Assembly: GCA_973895155.1 (NCBI GenBank)
Contig: OZ316891.1
Location: 24,242,001 to 24,306,000, forward strand
From: Marsupella aquatica
Lineage: Eukaryota; Marchantiophyta
Reading direction: 5' to 3'
Length of the DNA: 64,000 nucleotides
The translations under genes and the position numbers were made by a program. The stretch's first letter is position 1, and every line of letters starts with the position of its first letter. The notes beneath the pieces were generated by a model. It saw only the letters and a list, made by a program, of their open reading frames with translations. It was not told the origin of the DNA and did no database searches. Positions 12,701-24,200 of this stretch are shown piece after piece.

Positions 12701-15152
12701 TTAAAGAAGAACTGGACAAATTAACAGAGGCAGGATTTATTTACCCTGTACTTAGTAGTGATTGGGTCTCATCTATCGTCATTGTTCCTAAGAAACCTGG
12801 ACCGGATGGGAAGCCTAAGATAAGGGTGTGTCAGGATTTTCGAAAACTTAATGCAGCCACCAGAAAAGATCATTACCCTCTACCCTTTATAGATTTAGTC
12901 CTTGATTTAGTTGCTTCTCATGAATTATATAGTTTCCTGGATGGATACTCTGGCTATAACCAGGTGTCAATCACAGAGGAAGATCGTGACAAGACTACCT
13001 TCACCACGGATTGGGGTACCTATGCTTTTTGTGTTATGCCCTTTGGCTTGTGTAATGCCCCTGGTACATTCCAACGGATCATGATGATCATCTTTCAGGA
13101 CTTCCTCAGAATTTTTTTAGAGATTTTCATTGATGACTTTTGTGTATATGGAGCGGCCTTAAGACACCTTAACCATTTGCAACTGACGTTTCAAAGATGC
13201 CGGGAGTCACAATTATGTTTACATCCAGATAAATGCTTTATCGGAATGCGAGAAGGAATTCTGCTGGGACATGTTATATCCCAACGAGGAATTGAAGTGG
13301 ATGCTGAGAAAGTTTGAATTATTTTGGCATTACAACCACCTGAAAATTTAAAGGAATTGCGAGGTTTTTTGGGGTATGTAGGTTATTACAGGCGTTTTAT
13401 AAGAAAATATGCTGACCTCGCCATGCCTCTAACCCAACTACTTAAAAAAGATATAGAATATAACTGGACAGATGAAAGGCAGCAAGCTTTTGAGGCATTA
13501 AAACACAAGTTAACCACTGCCCCTATCCTTCAACCACCAGACTGGCAGAAAACCTTTCATGTTTTTTATTGATGCTTCAGCGTATTGTGTGGGAGCTGCC
13601 TTGAGTCAACTCGATGACGATAAGAAGGACCATCCTATATATTACGCCAGTAGACAAATGAATAGTGCTGAAAGAAACTACACTATGACAGAACGAGAAG
13701 CCTTAGCAGTTATTTTTTCCTGCAAAAAATTCAGGCATTATCTATTGGGGTATAAAACTATATTTCACACTGATCATTCCTCTCTGAAGTATTTGGTTAA
13801 TCAACCAGATTTAAGTGGCCGAATTGCGAGATGGGTACTTTTATTACAGGAATATGACTATGAGGTACAAGTTCGAGCTGGTAAACACCATGAAAACGCA
13901 GATTTTTTATCTCGGCTCCCTGGTAAAATGTATTTTGAACCATTATCAGATCAATTCCCTGATGAGCATTTGTGGCATTTGGAAAGAGAAGAATCTGATA
14001 TGGATTAATCATGGACATTCAATACACCAGCAAGCTCACTTCCTTCATTGCATTGTGGGAGTGGAAATCTCTCCCTATGTAGTACATGGTATGGCGGTTA
14101 TGTAACCTCCTATGTTCTAGTGTAAATAGGGTTAGGGTTTTGTCCCTTATAACAGAATCTAGATATTTTGAAATAGTCCAGATGCTTGTTCATGGAACTT
14201 ATCCACCTGGTTTGAATGCCGAAGAAAAAGCGGTTTTTCTACACAAAGTTGGGCCATACACTTTGGTAAAAGGAGTTCTATTTAAGTTATTGCCAAATCA
14301 AAAGCTCCATCGCTGTTTAGAACCTCGAGAAGTTTTGCGAGTCATTTCAGCTTTACATACTGAAGCCTCTGGAGGTCATTATGCTGTAAATACCATTGTG
14401 AAGAAGATTAAAGACGCTGGATTCTGGTGGCCTACAATGCACAAGGATACCTATGAGTACATCCAGAGTTGTGATCCATGTCAACGAGTTGGTAAACCCA
14501 CTGCCACATCTAAATGGCCATTAACTCCTATTCTTCCACTTTCTCCATTTGAAAAATGGGGTATAGACTTTATTGGACCAATTACTCCTGCTGCTAGGTT
14601 TAGTCAAAGCCGCTACATCATCTTGGCTACAGATTATCTTACAAAGTGGGTAGAAGCTAAACATACAAGGAAAAATGATGCTACTACTGCTGCAAGTTTC
14701 TTATTTGAAAACATCATTACCAGGTATGGTTGCCCCCTTGAGCTAGTCAGCGACCGAGGTTTACATTTTCTTAATGAGACCATTGAACTTATTACAAATA
14801 AGTATTTGATTAAACATCGCAAGACTACACCTTACAACCCCAGAGCTAATGGATTGACTGAACGAGCAAATGGATTAATGGGAAAAATTTAAACAAAATG
14901 GTGGAAGCACATAAGACTGATTGGGATGTCAAACTCCACTCAGCATTATGGGCCTACAGAACAGCAGAAAAGATTACCACTTTGAGGACTCCATTCTATT
15001 TAACTTTTGGTTTGGATAGTATTGTACCCATCGAATTTGAAATCCCTACTGAGAGAATTCTCATTGATGAAAGAATGTCAGAATCGGAAAGTCTTCAGAT
15101 GAGGTTGGACAAATTAGATGAACTAGAAGAACACAGACTCTTGGCTATGTAA
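9794..15152 (+). pseudogene. gag-pol: gypsy-1 gag-pol polyprotein, multiply broken
   Basis: Gag (9794 to about 10780) has the retrotransposon-gag helical domain, a Lys/Ser-rich linker and three zinc knuckles. The first knuckle has Tyr in place of His (C-X2-C-X4-Y-X4-C). A one-base deletion near 10780 shifts the frame. Protease is recognised by VDGGSSVNIM at about 11856 and LLLGRPWL near 12080. In-frame TGA codons occur at 12154, 12346 and 13315. RT has DGYSGYNQ and FIDD motifs. One extra T in a T-run near 13565 shifts frame before RNase H (DASAY, HTDHSSLKYL). A 159-bp solo LTR interrupts at 13996-14154. Integrase has HHCC, then WGID, DRGLHF and LTERANG. A one-base loss near 14889 shifts frame, and the C-terminus is deleted. 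It is non-functional as it stands. Confidence 0.9.
13996..14154. mobile_element. 159-bp solo LTR (TRIM-like) inside gypsy-1 pol
   Basis: The insert begins TGATATGG and ends TATAACA, with TG...CA termini. It is flanked by a perfect 5-bp target duplication GAATC at 13991-13995 and 14155-14159. Disregarding it leaves the pol frame continuous with the gypsy-3 homologue at this point. The size fits the LTR of a small copia or TRIM element. No sequence relative is visible elsewhere in the window. Confidence 0.85.
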
Positions 15153-15245
15153 GTAGTGAGTAATTCCAAAAGTATAAAGAAATTGGGAATTTTAAATTTT
15201 TTTGAGGTATTTAAACTATGTTTACTGCTAACCGTAGAGTAAACT

Positions 15246-15420
15246 GCATTCCGACTAAACTCTGACAATTTACAAGTCGCTAAGTAAACTTCTTACGAGT
15301 TTACTAGTTTACTTCTTACGAGTTTACTAGTTTACGGGTTGACGAGTATCGACAACGAGTGTAATTAGTGGATTACGGGCTTATGAGTTGACGACTTACG
15401 AGTTAAGGGTTACGAGTTTG
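15246..15420 (+). repeat. TTACGAG / TTTACTAG short repeats
   Basis: Irregular tandem copies of TTACGAGTTTACTAGTTTAC and variants such as TTGACGAG and GGCTTATGAG. The 19-mer TTACGAGTTTACTAGTTTA recurs at about 36361, in front of no recognisable LTR end. Confidence 0.75.
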
Positions 15421-15613
15421 AGGTGTGCGGAGGAGTCTTACGATCGCAACGTCTTACGGCTATCTCAACGGACCTTTCTACGAGTTGGGAGTATGCGACG
15501 AGAGCGGCTGAAGCGCAATAGAGAAACGCGCCTTGTTAAGATCTCTTCTACCTCTATCTTATTCCACAATCTTAGTAGCAACTCGAGCAGCAAGAACATC
15601 CGGAGAACCAGCT

Positions 15614-16621
15614 ATGGCAGACCTTGGAGCTGATGAGCAGTACCGCGTTGAATCCCTGGTGTTTCCCAAGGCAGTGTTGGTCCGGATTCCACAGGCGCCC
15701 GATAGCTACGCCAATTTAAGAATGACGCTGCAGCAGCTGGGGTTAGAACTCCTCTTGCATATACCATGGAATGTGGAGTTAGACACATACTTGCAAGATT
15801 TTGTCAAAGGCACTACTATTTCCCCTGAATTCCATCAAACAATCCGAGCTCGACCAAGTTTGTGGACAATAGAACAAATTTCTTTTGCCTTCAGTTGCTC
15901 ATCAGAAGGATCGGCGTTGTATTCCAAGAAGAAGGACTTGTCATCTCCTTACTTCTCTGGAATCAGAAACCTCACAAATGGATGGAATCTGACTCAGTGC
16001 AATTACCCTGATCTGAGAATTCTTTTGGAATTTCTAGTACCCATTCTCCATCCGAAAAAGCCAACTATCTGCCCTGTGTCCTTGGCCAACACTATTGTAG
16101 CTGCTCACAGTGGAGTTATAAAAGTAAATTGGGCCCTACTTTTATTTAACGTTATGAAAGATCAAGTAAGGAGCTTGAAAGCAGGGAGGACTACTTACTT
16201 ACAGCATTATCTCTCTCAACTCTATTATACCTATGACTGTTTACATTTCAAGGAGAGAACAGAAAGTGGATTACTTATGATCGAGATGGGCATTGAGGAA
16301 GAAATCGATGTGGAAGAACCAGTGGATGCCATTTCCCTGAAATCCAATGATGAGGATATTGATATGGATATAGAAAATGTATCTGTAGGAGAACTTGAAG
16401 CTTTGCCTGAACACAACTTGGAGTTAGTCCAACATCCTCTGAATAACCAAGTGTACTCACGAGAAGTCAGCATGGGAGAACAACCTGCAGCTAACGAAGA
16501 TGAAGAGGATGAAGACCTCTTTGAGCAACAAGAGCATATTGCGGAACCAACTATTGCTGTCATCCTAAGGACACTAGAAGGAAATGATGTTTTTATTACT
16601 GAAAAAATGACTAGCTTATGA
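15614..16621 (+). CDS. gypsy-1 LTR (U3) ORF, 335 aa
   Basis: The start chosen is the first ATG (MADLGADEQ). An open frame extends upstream only to a TTG at 15533. Residues about 15-220 align by eye with the LTR ORF of gypsy-3: shared features are TIRA-x-P-x-LW, a Ser-Glu-Gly-Ser-x-L segment, W-x-x-x-QC, and LxFLVPxLxPxKP followed by a hydrophobic ALL or TIL segment. This pattern resembles the domain called putative plant transposon protein in plant gypsy elements, from memory. The C-terminal third is acidic (DEEDEDLFEQQE). No membrane segment or catalytic motif is seen. It lies on the sense strand, downstream of pol. Its function is unknown. It is intact although gag-pol beside it is wrecked. 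Confidence 0.65.
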   Translation: MADLGADEQYRVESLVFPKAVLVRIPQAPDSYANLRMTLQQLGLELLLHIPWNVELDTYLQDFVKGTTISPEFHQTIRARPSLWTIEQISFAFSCSSEGSALYSKKKDLSSPYFSGIRNLTNGWNLTQCNYPDLRILLEFLVPILHPKKPTICPVSLANTIVAAHSGVIKVNWALLLFNVMKDQVRSLKAGRTTYLQHYLSQLYYTYDCLHFKERTESGLLMIEMGIEEEIDVEEPVDAISLKSNDEDIDMDIENVSVGELEALPEHNLELVQHPLNNQVYSREVSMGEQPAANEDEEDEDLFEQQEHIAEPTIAVILRTLEGNDVFITEKMTSL

Positions 16622-16760
16622 GTGGTTTGGGACAATTTACAACTCATTCATTTGAGTTCACAAAGGCAAGTCGCTTTGGTATAGTAGTCATTTTGGACAT
16701 AGAGTTGTTTTTATCAACAACTGCAAATTGCAGGTTGTTTATGACACCGTCCATTGGGAG

Positions 16761-16859
16761 ACTGACGGTCTTAAATAACTCAAAATCTTAGTTGAATTGT
16801 GTTTCGTTAAAAAGAACTGATGGTCTTAAATAACTCAAAATCAGAGTTGAATTGTGTTA
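16761..16859 (+). repeat. two-copy 44-bp direct repeat
   Basis: The segment starting ACTGACGGTCTTAAATAACT at 16761 recurs with few changes at 16816, a spacing of 55 bp. It lies after the gypsy-1 LTR ORF. The rest of 16622-17518 shows no gene. Confidence 0.8.
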
Positions 16860-17518
16860 TGACTCATCAAATAAGGAAACGACATGTGTCTAAAGCCATC
16901 AAATAGCATTTAGACATGTGGAAGGTCTGAGCCACACAAACCAAATTACAAGTGGACACGTGTCTCCTTTATATCATCCCAGCAGCCAACAGGTGACACT
17001 TTGATAGCTTAATTCCTAGTAGGGTACACGTGGAGATAATTGTAGTTATTTAGGACATGTTTATAATGACTACTATTAGAGTGATTTTGTTGATGTCTTA
17101 TATTACCAATATTTGAGTCTTTTCCGCTCAGTCATTTATGACTTCATGGAAGTTATTTAGTTAGTCCTTTGTGTCATTTCATAATTGGACCAATTCTCCC
17201 AATTGGTCCTATTTCCAATCATCCTGAAAAATTGTCTAGCTAGAAAGACATGTCTTAGAAATCAACTGCAAGAGGATATATACATTGCAAATATACACAA
17301 AAAGCCATTGAATGAATATAAAATTCTGCATAGAGACTGTAGACTTCATTTCACCCCCAATGTACAGGTGATCGACTGTTCAGAATCACAGTAAAGTATT
17401 TCCTAGATGAACTAATCACAAAACAAGTCTATTGGCCAACTCAGCTTGTGCATCAAAACTACTCGAGCTTGAACCAAAGAGCTCAAGTCACTACATTCTA
17501 TCAAAAAACAACTCCTTG

Positions 17519-20500
17519 CTACTTCCTCATCAACTTCTGGTACCACAAGAAATGTTTGTTGCCCACATCCTTCAGAAATTTGACCTGAGAGTTTGGATGC
17601 TCTTTCTCAAGTAGAGGTGCATCCTGTTCAAACCTTTCATTTGCAATCACGATCAAATGTCCTGGTGGAATTTCATTGCCATTGTAAAAATCTTGCCCCC
17701 AGACTCCCTGCACTATTGCAAGAGCAACAACCCGAGAGTCCACTGGGGACTTCAATTTCACCACGTCCCCAATCTTGAACTGCCAGCAGTAAATCAATAT
17801 ATTACGGCTAATTTAATTAGAGACCATATTTTTAATCTGCGGTGCCAATGAACCCTTGGCTTGCAACAATACTGATGCGCGCCATTTCAAGGGATGTAAT
17901 CACTGCTAAGTGAATCATGCATAATGCAGGATAGTGAACAGATGCAAAATGATAGTAATTAATTTAGAAAAGGAGAAATCTATGAAGATTGTCACCTTCA
18001 ACACAGTTGGTGAAGACGCTGACTTCAGAACATCCGTACTTAGAGGTCTTGAAGGGGTTGGGTGTTCTGAGATTGTTTCATTGCCCTCTTCAAGAGCCTG
18101 CATGATTCCCACCTTTGGCATCTGATCAAAGGAAAAATTAGACAAACTTAGACTGAGAGCATAGAGTCAGGTGTGCATATATATTGGACTGAAAAAAATT
18201 CTACATACTGTGCATATTCCACTCGAACATCCACCATCCACGTACAAGACATAGAGCTAATTTGTAAGAACACAGGCCTGAGAAAACTTTGAATGTACAC
18301 AATTCCTGAGCCCCTGCGCTAAGCACCTTGTCACAAAGTTTGCATCTATACTATGAGATAGTTGAGTGCAGCACAAAAACCTTACCTTTCCTTTAGGTTT
18401 TCGGCCCTTGCCTGTCTTAGGAGTTAGTTGAGGTGAACTGGAGATAAGGACCTTTGTGGGATCATCTAAGACCTCCTGCTTTACAGTCACAGAGTGACTA
18501 TACTCCGCATCGTCCATCAGGTCTTTCTGCTCCGCACCTTCCTCACTGACATGGACATATATTATTCAATTTTTCAGATGATCGAAATGCTTTTACAAAT
18601 CATTTGCATTACAATGATTTTACAAAATTAAGCTCTTAATTTTCGATCACCCAGAGCAAATGGTCATGACCTAGCTTAGAGTACAAATTAGACAGACATA
18701 CCGTCTTTGGACAGATCCACAAAATTCAACTTCATTGCAGAACTCTTTGGTGCTGAAGTGCCCGATGCAGCCTTAATTGTGGAAGTGGGTAGGCTTGACG
18801 TACCAAGTGCTCCAGGTCCACCACCCCCATCTTGGGAAGCTTCAATATTGATACCTACCCCTCCTACATGAGATGTCTCCTTTTGATGCAAAACACTCAT
18901 ATGTTGCTGGTAATTTCCCAAGCTCTCTGCAATTGTCTTAGCCACCAGTGCCAACCCAGCAGCTAAAGTAGTATTGATAGAACTGGTTATTTTCTCACAA
19001 ATCACTTCATCATTTCGCTCAACTACAAGGTTGGATACAGGTGTCTGGAAAACCACAGTGAGTAAAAAAATTAGCCATATACAGCCACTTTGTGTCCTCT
19101 TAAAATATTACCCGAGACAGGTGTACTTACAATATGGAAAGGAAGAGAAAGAAACTCACGATTGAGTTCCTCCCTAGCTGGTGAGCAGGTGTACCAAGGA
19201 TGGACTTAGTACTTGCCAAGGATGGGCTTACATCTGACCTCCAACCCAAACCATTTGCTTTGTCATCAAAAGGATTAGGTCGAAGGTCTGATAGACCTGG
19301 GCTATGACCTCTCTGCCTCTTCTGAAAAAGGCAGGAACAACTATCAGCACAATAATGCAATCAAACATTTATCAGCACACTCAGAGAATGTATGGCACAA
19401 ACTGAAAGATGATCATGTCATAAGGGTTAGCACACTCACATAAATTGCCTCCCTCCCACGATAGCCACCTCGTCCAACTTTAGATGGATTCTTCACTTCT
19501 GCTCTCGCTCTAGTCATTTTCTGAATGTTGGTTAGTCCTTTTGGGGACAACCACCACTCACAAAGTGCTTTCCATTGCTCAGGCTTGACATTTTCAGGAG
19601 GCTTCTTGTCCAAGCGCTTCCCAATCGCTTGAAAATGCTTGTGAAGTTTTGCACGTTGAGCCTTCATTATTTTTGACAAGTGGGACCTGAACTTCTTCTC
19701 AGACAAAGTCCCCCCTACATACTGCCAATTAGTAGCCATCACATCATACAAATGGATAATAATGTCCTTGTCTTGCTTAGCAATGTTACGCACGGAAGGG
19801 TCGAGTCTGCCAACACAAGCTGCACGAAGGTCGTCTGCCCAACGTCCCCGGAACTGGTCACTTGCATCAATATCGTCATTCCAAATCTGCACACGAGACA
19901 TCATTGTCGATTGTGATTGATTCAAACTAACCGATGCTGTCAGTAGGATAAAGGTCGGGGCTGTTTCCAACTTCTATTTAAAAATTGGCAAGCATCCTAT
20001 TTTGATCCTATGTTGATCTGCTAGAAGAGTTTGAATTAAAGTTGGCATGATACCTGAATACTTGCTTTCTTCATGCCCATTTTACTTCGCTCAGCTGTGT
20101 GATCCACCCAATGTTTCTTTGCAGCTCGAGACATCTGCCGCATAATTGACTGTTGGGACGGTCCACTTGCACTGGCCATCATAGCACTTCCCTGAGGGAT
20201 AGGGGTCACTACAATATCAAAGATTTACATCTTAGTTCAGACTTAGAATTTGCCACCTATATACTTGAACCCTGACTTGAACTTGGCATTAAGCCTTGCA
20301 ACATACATTGACAAGTAATTAACAGCCATGGTCATCCCATCATATTTTACATTCAATCACAATCATAGGCTGTGTCATATTCAAATTCATACATAGCTAA
20401 TGTAAAGAAGCTAGTATAGGTGGAAACTTACGCAAGCTGACAACTCCCGTGATGGGATCTTTATAATACTTAGCAGAGGTGTGTGAGACAGCCTGAAACA

Positions 20501-20920
20501 ATATACAGTCAACAATCAGTACATTTACTAAATATCTTCAATATTCTTATAAGTTGCGGACATATTTCATATATTAGTAAGATATAGCACCATAATTGGT
20601 GTCCTTCACAGCACAGCAAAAAAATGAAAAATTAATTAGACACGTACCCCTGGGCGTTGTTTGTCCCCAATGGTTATCTCGTCGTCACAATTCCCCCAGT
20701 CGGCGCCTCCCTCATTCCTAGAGTCACTGTAAGGTGTACCTTCTGACCGCTCACTGCCCTCAATATCTGAGCCGTTGTCTGCCATAGTTGGTATGTTCAT
20801 CGCTTGCTGCCTTGCACTCTTCCTTGTTGGTAGAGAAGGTACCTGCAATTGCGCTGGTTTCTTTCTATAAACACGTTTCGTTTTGCTTCTTCCCACACCT
20901 TCTGAACTGCCTTTCATCAA
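17519..20920 (-). CDS. CACTA companion protein, Transposase_24 / DUF8039-like, nine exons
   Basis: Predicted exons, all with GT donor and AG acceptor on the minus strand: 20920-20648, 20492-20432, 20208-20054, 19886-19440, 19321-19160, 19044-18702, about 18541-18386, 18121-17996, 17779-17519. Phases agree at every junction except 18702/18541, where the obvious sites do not keep frame. Exon 4 carries the Transposase_24 (Ptta/En/Spm) signature: RAKLHKHF, KPEQWKALCEWW and a final basic GRGGYRGRE. The last exon (FKIGDVVKLKSP, VVALAIVQGVWG, IPPGHLIVIANERF) resembles DUF8039. The N-terminus is basic (KTKRVYRKK) and then acidic. By analogy with TNPA it may bind subterminal repeats. That role is inferred. 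Confidence 0.75.
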
Positions 20921-21284
20921 CCCAAACTAATGTTAATTAATGTCATTCATGCAAATTTTCAAAGGCCACATTATTTAACAATGCCAATAGCAATTCCCAG
21001 GCCACTGGACGCATTCAAATTCTACTCTAATGTTAATCATATAAAGATTGACATAAGGTGGACTACCAAAGTTGGGAGGGACTATATATTCAAGACCTGT
21101 TCAAATCTGCCGCAGATTTTCCAATCACAGCTACAATGAAGGCGTTGTTTGCTTTTATGTTCCTCAATCTCTCCAACTCATAGGCCGTGAGTTCAGCATT
21201 TGACTCTTCTGGGGACTCATCAGCCGAATCCAAGACCGAATCACTTGAGTTCTGCATCCACACACTACCAACATAGCCACACGG

Positions 21285-24200
21285 TTACTCTTCCTCAGAA
21301 TCTTCCTCATCTTCCCAAACATCATCCTGTATTATCTCTTCAACTGATTCATCTGTCACCCTTGCAACTGTTTGTTGAGCGACTAAGCTCTCTCCTTCCT
21401 CCAATGGCACAGCTCGGTTAGCAGCTGCAACAAGCTCCGCTTCAACTACCTCGTGATGGTCTACAAGATCATTGTATTCAACATCATAGATACCCTCAAC
21501 AACTCTACGAGACCTTCCCTCCTTATGAAGGACATGCCTCCATGAGGTTCTAGCCTCGTTAGGATAGAAGAAAACTTGCTCAACTTGACCAGGCAAGACA
21601 TAGTCTAACTTCTCGGCTGCAGGATAAGGCATGTTAAAGTTGGCCAGCCAGAGACCAGTTTCATCATGTTTCATAGATGGACCAGTATTGTCTGGTCCCC
21701 ACTTTGACCGGACCCATTTTGCCTTGAGGATAATGGCTGGTTCTAAACGCAATAGTGGTCCATAGTCAAGTTTAAGAATCTGGGTGAGAACCCCAACGTA
21801 GGTTTGCTTAGCCAAAGCAACTCCTGACTGATCCCTTCTCTGCTCGTGGAAAGTGGTGGCCAACCCACTGTCAAATGTAGCGTACCCTTGACAATCTGTG
21901 TCCCTAAGATGGGATAGCTCACGCCAACTACCATCCCTTCCTTTACAGCGCATTACCCTGTAATGATTTCCATAAGCCTTCATTGAAGTATACGTCAGAC
22001 CATGCTGGCTTGGGGGAAAGGAAATAGCCGTCAACAACAACTTGTTTTCATCATCATCAAGGTTAGCTTCGGAAATCTCATTCCTAAACCAAACCCCAAA
22101 GGGAATTCCCTCCAATTCTTGAGGATAAGTTGCTGCTCTACGACTGCGTGGAGGCCGTGTCTGGTTATTTTGTTGGACAAAAGCTTCCCTCTGTCTTCTT
22201 CTCTCTTCCTCTGCATTCTCATAGAGCCTGCAAACCAATCCAAAAACGTACAATATCAACCACTAATTACAATATCTGAATAATTATCAGCAAGTTACAA
22301 AGTGTGTCATAAATAATAGTTGCGCAAGTAACAATTTACCTCAACCATGGTGTTACCAACAAATTATTCTGTAGGTAGTATGTATGAGCAGCATCTCGAT
22401 CTACCACAGTCAGAGTGACTTTGCATGAGGCCCCTTCCAACACCACCCCTTTAACTCCTTCCTCCTCTTCAGCATCCCAAACACGCCTCCTTGTAGATTG
22501 GCAGTCTACCATATACTCTGACACAAATCCTAAAGCCTCTTCGAGAATGTATCCTTCTGCCATTGATGCCTCTGGTCGTGCCTTGTTCCGTACAAAACCC
22601 TTCAGATTCTTGAGGTATCGCTCAACTGGATACATCCATCTTTGTGATACAGGCCCACAAATGTCCAACTCTTCCACTATATGCACCATGAGATGAGTCA
22701 TAACATCAAAAAAGGACGAAGGGAAATGCATTTCCAAAGCACAGAGTGTTTGTGCTACATCTTTCATCAACGCATCCTTTGTTGTAGGGTCCCAAAGTTT
22801 ACAGCAAATCTTACGCCAAACTCTGCACACACTCACAATGGCCAATCGGGGTCCCTTGTCCATCAAATTCCTCAATGCCAATGGAAGGATCTGCTGCATT
22901 AGGCAATGATAATCGTGAGATTTCATACCTGCCAGCTTATTGCTAGGCCGCACACACTTAGCTAATGAGCTGCCAAAGTCTATGGGAACTTTCAGACACT
23001 TCAAGGTTCCCAGAAATTGTGTGAGCTCTGATTTGCTCATGACATATGGTGCCTTGGGTTTCACAAAGTGATCTTTTTTCTGGTTTGGATGAGGCTTCAT
23101 CCACAATTGCTCACGAACACCTTCAGCTTGCATATCATTCCGGACAGCAGCAGTGTCCTTCTTCCCAGAAGTTGTGTGGATAAGATTATGCGCAATGTTT
23201 TTCTCCGTGTGCATTGGATCAAGGACATGATTGATCAGAAGTTTTTGCGCGCCAGATATAATAGAACATGAGTAACAAGTTATAAACATGAGAGCAAAGT
23301 CTTGACCAGTCATTTCTTGTGGCCAAATAGATTCATCTACCTTCAAAATGCATAGGCGACGGATACAAAGAAAAATAAACTGACTCTGGCCATTGTGGCT
23401 CCCCTGCCATAATAAAAAAACAACGATTGGTAGTGGGCTTTTCCCAAAATTTTCCCATCCCAATTGCAGTGGCCAGAGTCGACTAATTTAGAATACAATT
23501 TAGAATACTAATGAAGAAATAGTTCTGTTAGTAACAAAATTGTAGGGTTTTGAGCAAACTCTATGGGTTTTTAAAGTTATCTTAGTCTTTCCAAGGAAGT
23601 GAAGTGGACAGGTAGCGATAGCAGATTGAGGCAACATGACCCGTAAGATAAGCAACTCTACATCGTGGTTCCTGGCCTTGGACGGCACCACAAGAAATAG
23701 AAAGGGCACTATGATGACCAGGAAAGGAGGAATCATACGACAGGCCCTTACTGCTTATCAGAATGAATTAGATTTTAATTTAGATTCTAAAGTTTTGCAG
23801 GCAGCCCTTCAAACGGTTGTAGGTAGCATCGAGAACTACTACAAAGCATTATTAATCATATCTCGCTAGTTCAAACATTAATTTACGCATACTGCAATCT
23901 TAAAACAAAACAATATATTCTAATCGTTTGATTCATTCATTTGCACATGCCTACACAAAAACAAATACTAAAAACCCAAAAAGTACCAGGTCATCAAAGC
24001 AGGGGTAAGAGACCCTTGGAGAACTAACTGAAGAGCCGACTAGGCAAAGACCCAATTCTACAGATGCCTGTCCTCGCAGCCCCCACAATCAATCCAAGAG
24101 CCAGACTGCCTGCCAGCTAAGAGATTGCCAAACATCTATGCGACTTAGCACATTACACACTGTAATTAAACACTGTGGGCCTGTTCCCTCACAAAGACCA

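Larger units (their letters stand above)
9741..17100 (+). mobile_element. gypsy-1, decayed Ty3/gypsy retrotransposon
   Basis: Order is gag, protease, reverse transcriptase, RNase H, integrase, then an LTR-like 3' region with its own ORF. The 5' LTR, primer site and N-terminal end of gag are missing: the element starts abruptly near 9741 at the border with the DNA-transposon-like unit. The integrase C-terminus is also lost at 15152. No chromodomain is seen. Gag-pol was a single frame, as in gypsy-3. The right border is uncertain: the region up to about 17100 lacks other features and contains a 55-bp-spaced duplication. Confidence 0.75.
15153..17100 (+). repeat. LTR-like 3' region of gypsy-1
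   Basis: It follows truncated integrase, contains a TTTTAAATTTTTTTGAGG stretch like that near the start of the gypsy-3 LTR, TTACGAG repeats, and an ORF homologous to the U3 ORF of gypsy-3. Hence it is taken as the 3' LTR. A possible TATA element (CCTTTATATC) lies near 16970. Neither terminus could be fixed because no second copy is in the window. Confidence 0.5.

Noticed and set aside
17489-17498. CACTACATTC as left terminus of the CACTA element
   Set aside because: No GAATGTAGTG partner was found on the right side, and it is only 30 bp from the last stop codon.
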